In this document: piece after piece, positions 56,405-61,977 of the stretch
Layout of the letters: every line of letters begins with the position of its first letter
How positions within the stretch are numbered: the first letter of the stretch is position 1
NCBI RefSeq assembly: GCF_011612265.2
Contig: NZ_CP050134.2
Span: forward strand, 124,001-188,000
Reading direction: 5' to 3'
DNA length: 64,000 nucleotides
From: Corynebacterium matruchotii
Lineage (GTDB): Bacteria; Actinomycetota; Actinomycetes; Mycobacteriales; Mycobacteriaceae
Position numbers and translations under genes: made by a program
The notes under the pieces: model-generated
What the model was told of the DNA's origin: nothing
Seen by the model: the letters and a program-made list of their open reading frames with translations, nothing else
Database searches by the model: none

Positions 56405-56791
56405 TTATGGTTCGGGATGCGTAGTTCCGGTTAGCGGATCGAGACCGCCGAGTTTCATTTCAAACTGCTTGTAGTTGGCAAGTGACGCAAAATGTCGGGA
56501 ATACAGGTCACAGTCTTCGTGAATGTTGTCGTATAAAGTTGGTGCGACATCAACAATGTAGCGGATGGTTACCGCCAACTGGCCTTCCAAACAATCAGCC
56601 TTAACTCGTTCCTGGTCTTTCGCTATGCGTTCAACGCGCGCATATGCTTCTTCTTAGGTATCTGCATAGACGATATAAAAATCTTCGCGGAAGAAACTTG
56701 GTTGTGCTGCCATTGGGCTTGCTTCTAGCTCAAAGACCACGATGCCAATGTAGGGTCCATATGCGATAGCGTACCAAACCAGCAGCTCCAT
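56405..56791 (-). pseudogene. DUF4288-like gene broken by an in-frame stop
   Basis: From ATG 56791 the frame codes MELLVWYAIAYGPYIGIVVF and continues to ...FYIVYADT, then TAA at 56654-56656. The same frame continues without interruption as EEAYARVERIAKDQERVKAD and on to a stop at 56405. The whole (128 codons plus the stop) looks like a small single-domain protein with a WYA start and an EEAYxxxxxIAK helix, as in DUF4288. A single base change explains the interruption. It is probably a pseudogene; a sequencing error must be excluded. Confidence 0.7.
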
Positions 56792-56809
56792 GGGGTCGAA
56801 GGGTATCGA

Positions 56810-57135
56810 TTCTGCTGAGCTGGAGTTCCGGTTTGGGCCACTCTCGGCCCCTGGGCATATGGGTGCAGCAGGTTTGAAACTACAGCTCAGCACCTGTGAA
56901 GCATGGCTGTGGCAGGGAGTCGGTTGGCCATGCGCTGGGGCTGCAAGTTTGGTGGGCTTGGGTTTGCTGGTGCGGTTATGCCGTGGAGCTGGTTTTTCTA
57001 CAAGTCCCAGCCCACCAAACCTGCAGCCTCGTTAGGTATCAGGTTTCCTGAGCTGGAGTTCCGGTTTTGGGCGTTTCCGGTTCCTGGTCCCATGGGTGCA
57101 GCATTTTTGAAACTACAGCTCAGCACTTGCGAAGC
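56810..57135. repeat. Inverted-repeat patch R4 (3 units)
   Basis: Three units: GCTGAGCTGGAGTTCCGGTTT with GAAACTACAGCTCAGC (about 56812-56892), GGTGGGCTTGGGTTTG with CCCAGCCCACCAAAC (about 56960-57022), and CTGAGCTGGAGTTCCGGTTT with GAAACTACAGCTCAGC (about 57049-57125). The first and third are close copies, including their spacers (GGG...CCTGG...ATGGGTGCAGCA). Confidence 0.85.
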
Positions 57136-57260
57136 ATGATCGTAGTGGGGGAGCCAGCGCGAAAAATATGATCTATACCACTTGATGTCGGGGTTGTGGG
57201 TGTTTGTGCCGGTAGTAGCAATTTTGCATGCGATGGTGGGGGAGAGGGCACACTTGCGGC

Positions 57261-57312
57261 ATATCGAATAACGATATAACATATTGAATAACGATATATC
57301 GAAAAACGATAT
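57261..57312. promoter_or_regulatory. Triple ATATCG-N5-CGATAT operator before the S41 gene
   Basis: Three palindromes: ATATCGAATAACGATAT at 57261-57277, ATATTGAATAACGATAT at 57281-57297 and ATATCGAAAAACGATAT at 57296-57312. The same three, with identical spacing, stand at 59543-59594. Confidence 0.88.
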
Positions 57313-57559
57313 GCGGATGATTGTCGAAAGGAAGGAAATCATGAACATCATGAACGACACAGGTAAGGGTGCAACGGCATTGCGGGCTAGCCTGGGATTC
57401 CCCCTGTATGTGAGGCCTCGGTCGCTGCGGGGTCCGTTGCAAAGCTTGGTGCGCAACAGTAGGGGCAACTCGAAAAACAATTGCGCAAAACCAGGCGGGT
57501 TGGGTCGCCCCAACCGCCCGTCGTCAGACACTGCGACTCGTCGCGGAAGGACTACTGCC

Positions 57560-58534
57560 ATGAAAGTCGTCAAAACTCTCACCATCATCATTGCGGTGAT
57601 CGCCGTTCTGGCCGGCGCCATCACCTGGTTCTTTGGGCCAAGCTTGGGGGTCGCGCTGCTCGGCCGGCCGATCCTCATGATTTCCACGCCGCACCGCTAC
57701 GGACAGGCCGCCATCGACATCGGCCGCAACTTTGCGATCTACGCGGACACTCCACAAGCCACCGCAGCCTACGAGGAAGCCAAAGCAGAAATTGCGAACG
57801 TCCATTCGGTTGAGGAAACCTACCCGATCATCAAGAAATACCTCAAGGTGGCTGGCGGGAAGCATTCCAATTTCCTTTCGCCGGAAGACAACGCAAACAG
57901 CGATGACTTGGGTAATGACTCCCCAACCGTAACCAAGAACGACAACATTGTTACCGCCATGCTTCCAAGTCTGAATCTTGGGCCGGTCGGACAAAAATAT
58001 GCGGACATACTTGCGAACGGGTTGGCCGAAAATGTTCCGAATTCCTGTGGTGTCATCCTTGACCTCCGCAAAAACGATGGTGGCGACATGGGCCCCATGC
58101 TTGCCGGCGTCAGCGGACTCCTGCCCGATGGGACCCTCCTGAGCTTCAAGAGCAAAAACTCGACCAGCCCGGTCACCCTCAACAACGGCAGCATCTCCGG
58201 CGGCGGCACACCCACTACCGTGGGGCCGAAAGACAAGTTCCGGGTGCCGGTTGCCATCCTCACCAGCAACGTTACCGCCAGCTCCGGTGAAGCCACCCTC
58301 CTCAGCTTCCGTGGTCTGGAAAACACGCGCACATTTGGGCAGCCCAGCGCCGGCTATGCCAGCGGTAACCTGATTATTGACATGCCCGACGGTGCCGGCT
58401 TGATGGTCACTACTGCTAACGACGTGGCCCGCACCGGGGAAGAATTCTCCGAAGACCCGATCGCGCCGGACGTGTCAACCGACCGGCCGGAACAGGCAGC
58501 AACCGAGTGGTTGCATTCACAGTGTGGCCAATGA
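57560..58534 (+). CDS. S41-family peptidase, membrane-anchored
   Basis: A 324-residue protein with an N-terminal transmembrane helix (VVKTLTIIIAVIAVLAGAITWFF) and an extracytoplasmic S41 (C-terminal processing/tail-specific) protease domain. Seen: LGPVGQKYADILANGL, SCGVILDLRKNDGGDMGPML, the likely nucleophile Ser in NVTASSGEATLLSFRGLENT, and TFGQPSAGYASGN. ATG 57560 has GGAAGG upstream. The frame is open back to 57284 (92 extra codons, with an ATG at 57341 after GGAAGG), but this part is Arg/Gly-rich and precedes the membrane helix, so it is treated as leader. The triple operator upstream links its control to the DUF2975/HTH pair. Confidence 0.82.
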   Translation: MKVVKTLTIIIAVIAVLAGAITWFFGPSLGVALLGRPILMISTPHRYGQAAIDIGRNFAIYADTPQATAAYEEAKAEIANVHSVEETYPIIKKYLKVAGGKHSNFLSPEDNANSDDLGNDSPTVTKNDNIVTAMLPSLNLGPVGQKYADILANGLAENVPNSCGVILDLRKNDGGDMGPMLAGVSGLLPDGTLLSFKSKNSTSPVTLNNGSISGGGTPTTVGPKDKFRVPVAILTSNVTASSGEATLLSFRGLENTRTFGQPSAGYASGNLIIDMPDGAGLMVTTANDVARTGEEFSEDPIAPDVSTDRPEQAATEWLHSQCGQ

Positions 58535-58744
58535 CTGGCCTTGCCATTCGCCAATAAACCATCCGAGGCTTATTCACAACGGTGGAAAGTACACCCACAC
58601 TTCCCACCAATCGAATAAGTCTCGAACTCAATTCACCAACCATGAGGGTAAGAATATTCACGTAGAATGAACATAATCAAGATGAATATATGCCAGTTAG
58701 GCAGCTAAAATAATGCGTTTCCAAGCCCAAGGAGGTTCAATAAT

Positions 58745-58987
58745 ATGAAATTGGGCAACATTTTCCGAGGACCAAAATGGCCCAGAGACGCCGCTGAATT
58801 TATCGCAACACATTTTGCGGACAAGAGCGTGACAGAATTCTTTGACGAACCACGCTTCGAACGATTCCTCTATCTCGCCAAAACCGAAACATGGGTCGAA
58901 GCCGCCCGGGAATATCGTGATGTCACGGGCGAAGACATTCAATCAAGCATTATTGCTGCCGAGGTGGCCCGCCGGACGTTCCGGTAG
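58745..58987 (+). CDS. Small hypothetical protein
   Basis: An 80-residue protein behind an excellent ribosome binding site (AAGGAGG) and start. It is polar and mostly helical in appearance (FLYLAKTETWVEAAREYRDV), without membrane segments or Cys. I do not recognise it. It lies between the S41 gene and repeat array R5, in the same direction as the S41 gene but 210 bases behind it. That gap holds a short AT-rich stretch and nothing else convincing. Confidence 0.65.
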   Translation: MKLGNIFRGPKWPRDAAEFIATHFADKSVTEFFDEPRFERFLYLAKTETWVEAAREYRDVTGEDIQSSIIAAEVARRTFR

Positions 58988-59064
58988 GCGAGAGTGTGGG
59001 GGAGGGGGTTTCAAGCTGGGGAGGGGAGCGGGCAAAGCTTGCTGAAATCCGCTGTTGGTGTGGG

Positions 59065-59420
59065 TTGCGCATGTGGTGGGCTGGGGTTTGAGTAACTTGT
59101 GACCTTGTGCGTCCTGATTGCACCGACAAACCCCAGCCCACCAAACTTGAAGCCTTGCAGGTTTGGAGGTAGTGGTTTTGCTGAGCTGGAGTTCTGATTT
59201 TGGGCGCTTTGGGTTCCTGGGCGTATGGGGGCAGCAGGTTTGAAACTATAGCTCAGTACTTGTGAAGCGTGGCTGCGGTGGTGAGTTTGTCGGGGCTGCA
59301 AACTTGGTGGGCTAGGGTTCGTTGGCGTGTTCATGCCGTGAAGCTGGTTTTTCTGCAAGTCCCAGCCCACCAAACCTGCAGCCCCGTAAAGTATCAGGTT
59401 TCCTGAGCTGGAGTTCCGAT
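59065..59420. repeat. Inverted-repeat patch R5 (3-4 units)
   Basis: Units of the array family: GTGGGCTGGGGTTTG with CAAACCCCAGCCCAC (about 59074-59148), GCTGAGCTGGAGTTC with GAAACTATAGCTCAG (about 59179-59256), and GGTGGGCTAGGGTTCG with CCCAGCCCACC (about 59305-59377). A last left arm CTGAGCTGGAGTTC at 59403 has no partner. After the right arms TGAAGC follows as in R3. Confidence 0.85.
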
Positions 59421-59542
59421 CTGCAGTCGGTAAGACCAGCAGCAACGAAAAACCAAGCTGTGTTGCCCTGAAGTTGCCCAGGTGCAGCCCTGCAGCCGCC
59501 CCTGAAACCGCCCCGAACCACATGGGGGAGGACCCTTGCGGC

Positions 59543-59594
59543 ATATCGAAAAACGATATAACATATTGAATAACGATATATCGAGAAACGATAT
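59543..59594. promoter_or_regulatory. Triple ATATCG-N5-CGATAT operator before the DUF2975/HTH pair
   Basis: Palindromes at 59543-59559, 59563-59579 and 59578-59594, with offsets of 20 and 15 bases exactly as at 57261-57312. The conserved block begins further upstream at CTTGCGGC. Confidence 0.88.
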
Positions 59595-59643
59595 GCTTCT
59601 CGCGCAGATAAGCGGGAATTGCAGGAAGGACAAGGACTACGTC

Positions 59644-60192
59644 ATGGACGTTGACAAAAAAGATCGCAACGAAATCCTCGTCGCCATGATTATCTACACA
59701 CTGATGCTGGTGCTGCTGGGCCGTCGGCTACTCGATCTCGTGATCTGGCACCGGATTCCCCATTCCTTCGGGGTGCTGCTTGCGGAGCGGGCAGATGAGG
59801 GCATGATCCCGCTCTCCCTGGCTGACTCCGTCGCAAAGTCACTGCTCATTAGTGGTTTCCTGCTGTCGCTCCTGGGCATTGTTGTGGTGGCCACGACGCT
59901 GATTCTGCTGGCCCGGCAGCTGCTTAAGGGCCAGTTCTTCACCGCATATAATGTGAAATGCTTCACTATTGGGTCGCTGTCGCTTGGTGTCTATTTCCTG
60001 GGCGTTTTCGTGCAGAATATGGGGGCCAATGAGATGGCTGCAAAGCTGAATCTGCGCAGCTGGTTTGACTACTCCGAGGCACAAAGCTTGGATTATATTG
60101 CTATGTTTCTGTTCGTAGAAACATTGGTGCTGTTAGCGGTAGTGATTCGCCGCGGGATCTCTATGCAAGAAGACCAGGAAGGGTTGATCTGA
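59644..60192 (+). CDS. DUF2975-like membrane protein
   Basis: A 182-residue protein with four transmembrane helices (residues ~15-35, ~60-90, ~105-125, ~150-170), the plan of DUF2975 proteins, which regularly occur with a YozG-type HTH gene as here. ATG 59644 has GGAAGGACAAGG upstream and is preferred over an in-frame ATG at 59536 that would lie before and across the operators. The stop directly precedes the regulator's TTG start. A sensor role for the regulator is possible but unproven. Confidence 0.78.
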   Translation: MDVDKKDRNEILVAMIIYTLMLVLLGRRLLDLVIWHRIPHSFGVLLAERADEGMIPLSLADSVAKSLLISGFLLSLLGIVVVATTLILLARQLLKGQFFTAYNVKCFTIGSLSLGVYFLGVFVQNMGANEMAAKLNLRSWFDYSEAQSLDYIAMFLFVETLVLLAVVIRRGISMQEDQEGLI

Positions 60193-60405
60193 TTGGTAAA
60201 GCTACAAAGAGTGGTCTGCCACCTCGACCAACTCCTGGCCGAACGCGAAATGACGCTTGCCGCCCTCGCTGACCAGGTTGGGGTCACCGTCGCTAACCTG
60301 TCCGTGCTCAAGAATAACCGCGCCAAAGCCGTACGATTTACCACGCTTGTGGCGCTTTGCGACGCCCTCGACTGCCAACCTGGCGACCTCTTTACCGCCG
60401 AATAA
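60193..60405 (+). CDS. YozG-like XRE/Cro regulator
   Basis: A 70-residue DNA-binding protein, a single Cro/C1-type HTH: REMTLAALADQVGVTVANLS, then VLKNNRAKAVRFTTLVALCD and the ending DCQPGDLFTAE. It starts with TTG at 60193, just after the stop of the membrane protein, with AGGAAGG upstream, so the two are coupled. It is the most likely protein to bind the ATATCG-N5-CGATAT sites at 57261 and 59543, which is inference from proximity. Confidence 0.88.
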   Translation: MVKLQRVVCHLDQLLAEREMTLAALADQVGVTVANLSVLKNNRAKAVRFTTLVALCDALDCQPGDLFTAE

Positions 60406-61262
60406 CCACCACTAATCCAGCTCGCCAAGCTTAACGATCGGTGAAGAAACCCACGGCTAGCGGCTGCGATGCGAGAACCTCGGAACCCAAAACCATAATT
60501 AGCACCTCTTCTACTTTTCTATGCTTGTGGCGATAGTAGATAAATTGCTACTAACGAGGGGATATGGGATCCATTGCAACCTTTCGTGCTAGAAAATACT
60601 CTAGGTAAATTCATGCAATAGAAATTGAATCTTACTATAAGATATCTGCGCTATTGCTTGCTCATTAGTGCAAATTTGGAGTAGTATTATTCCCTTTAGC
60701 GGGGAGTTTTAAACTCAAGTTTAGTAAAATTTAAGGATTTTTAACCCGGTTTCGACCCATCTTGCCGCGGGGTGCTAGCAAAAGTGATACAGCCATAATG
60801 TTGTGCTGCACTTCTGCTGATATTGCCGAAAAAAGCCCCCGATAGTATGTGCGCCTGTCAACTACCCCTATATGGTTACCCCTAGTGCTCTGCGAAAAAT
60901 ACCTGCTCAACGGCTTGTAATCGGCCTAAATTACCCCCAAAGATATAGCAGAACTGATATATATCAAATCTGCTATGGACATTGATTGTCACGTTCGTTA
61001 TTATCGAAATCAGATCAAGAAAACAACAACAGAAACACCGGAAAGGAGCAGATCAGTGCGAAACCTAAGAAAGAATCGCAGAATGATTACCAATACTTCT
61101 TGACTAAGATTCAATGAGGTAGGTAATTCCTAAGAAAACTGACAGTCTTCATCCCTCGGCTCGTGGCGCATTGTCAGGCCTGTAAAAAGCGAGCCGTCAC
61201 GGTCACCAATAGTCGTGACATACAAAAACCATTCACTCCCGAGATACTTGAAGGAATCTCTC
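60406..61262. other. Long AT-rich upstream region of the lantibiotic locus
   Basis: About 850 bases without a convincing gene. It contains several dyads: TAGTAG-N8-CTACTA at 60534-60553, the large dyad at 60945-60976, and GTCACG/CGTGAC at 61196-61219. A 15-codon frame (GTG 61056 to TGA 61103, after AAGGAG) could be a leader peptide. Confidence 0.6.
60945..60976. promoter_or_regulatory. Large dyad, candidate operator of the lantibiotic locus
   Basis: Around one centre: the 12-bp perfect palindrome TGATATATATCA (60955-60966) and, outside it, ATAGCAGA / TCTGCTAT. In all 28 of 32 positions pair. It lies about 290 bases before the first precursor gene. Confidence 0.65.
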
Positions 61263-61436
61263 ATGAACGCCTCCACGGCCGTGCTTGACAGCACAATCCT
61301 CGATGAGCTCGACAAAGAGCTCGAAGCCCAAATCATCAAAGAGCTGGAACCGGAAATGTTCGGCCTCAGCCGCCTGCTTGGAAACAACGGGCGCTGGTGC
61401 ACCATCACCAAAGAGTGCATGCCCTCCTGCAACTAA
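61263..61436 (+). CDS. lanA1: Lantibiotic precursor, alpha (A1) peptide
   Basis: A 57-residue class II lanthipeptide precursor. The acidic leader (TILDELDKELEAQIIKELEP) is followed by a core ending LGNNGRWCTITKECMPSCN. This closely matches the C-terminal half of haloduracin alpha and lacticin 3147 A1, whose CTxTxEC ring is the lipid-II-binding motif. Three Cys and two Thr can form two to three (methyl)lanthionine rings. The N-terminal Cys pair of haloduracin alpha is missing; the corresponding part reads MFGLSRLL. ATG 61263 has GAAGGA upstream. The leader cleavage site is not obvious. Confidence 0.93.
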   Translation: MNASTAVLDSTILDELDKELEAQIIKELEPEMFGLSRLLGNNGRWCTITKECMPSCN

Positions 61437-61464
61437 CACAACACCCAAGAAAGAGGTTTTCACT

Positions 61465-61632
61465 ATGAACCAGCAACCCTCCAACCACGATCGTGTCCAG
61501 AACTACTCGCAGGATGAGCTGCGAGCCATGATCGAAAACGAAGAAGCCGTCGACGGCGGCACTCACCCCAGCACCCTCATCCCCATTTCCATCGCTTTGT
61601 GCCCCACTACCCGGTGCAGCCGGCGGTGCTAA
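61465..61632 (+). CDS. lanA2: Lantibiotic precursor, beta (A2) peptide
   Basis: A 55-residue precursor. The leader SQDELRAMIENEEAVDGG ends in a double-glycine processing site after residue ~32. The core is THPSTLIPISIALCPTTRC plus SRRC. The CPTTxCxxxC ending is the hallmark of the beta components of haloduracin, lacticin 3147 and plantaricin W. Ser/Thr residues in the N-terminal part are candidates for dehydration. It lies 28 bases behind the alpha gene, with an AAGAGG ribosome binding site. Together the two would act synergistically on Gram-positive bacteria. Confidence 0.93.
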   Translation: MNQQPSNHDRVQNYSQDELRAMIENEEAVDGGTHPSTLIPISIALCPTTRCSRRC

Positions 61633-61693
61633 AGAGTAGGCTTGGTGTTCCACGGAAACTGCTGCAATCCTGAGAATCTGAAGGAGAAAAACC

Positions 61694-61861
61694 ATGAAGA
61701 AATATACCAAACAAGAATGGGCATACACGACCATTGGCTTGGCGCTTGGCGTCGCGGTTGCTTTGTCCCTCGGCCAAGGCAACTACATGATGGGAGCGCT
61801 CTCCGCATTCTTTGGAATCTGCGGCTACTTATTGGCTAGGAAATCTGCCCGCAAGCAGTAG
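61694..61861 (+). CDS. Small membrane protein in the lantibiotic operon
   Basis: A 55-residue protein, too short for ordinary ORF cut-offs: MKKYTKQEW, two adjacent hydrophobic helices (YTTIGLALGVAVALSLG and MMGALSAFFGICGYLLA), and a basic tail ARKSARKQ. GAAGGAG lies just before ATG 61694. By size, topology and position between the precursors and lanM it may be a LanI-type immunity protein, which is inference. I know no close family member. Confidence 0.8.
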   Translation: MKKYTKQEWAYTTIGLALGVAVALSLGQGNYMMGALSAFFGICGYLLARKSARKQ

Positions 61862-61894
61862 TTTCCTGCTTCGAGGGCGCAAGCCACCACCATT

Positions 61895-61937
61895 AAGGGC
61901 CCAGTTACTTCCGCTCTAGGTAACTGGGCCCTTTTTC
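61895..61937 (+). terminator. Attenuator-like terminator between precursors and lanM
   Basis: AAGGGCCCAGTTAC pairs perfectly with GTAACTGGGCCCTT (14 bp), followed by TTTCT. It stands between the small membrane protein gene and lanM, where partial termination would keep LanM far below its substrates. Confidence 0.9.
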
Positions 61938-61977
61938 TATCCTCAAATACATAACAACAGACTTAAAGGGATTAAGC

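Noticed and set aside
60974..61103. 43-codon frame ahead of lanA1 as a third precursor
   Set aside because: Its product has one Cys, no Ser/Thr-Cys pattern of a core peptide and a basic composition; at most a leader peptide.
61130..61484. Minus-strand ORFs over the lantibiotic precursors
   Set aside because: Antisense to precursors that match known lantibiotics; no start signals.
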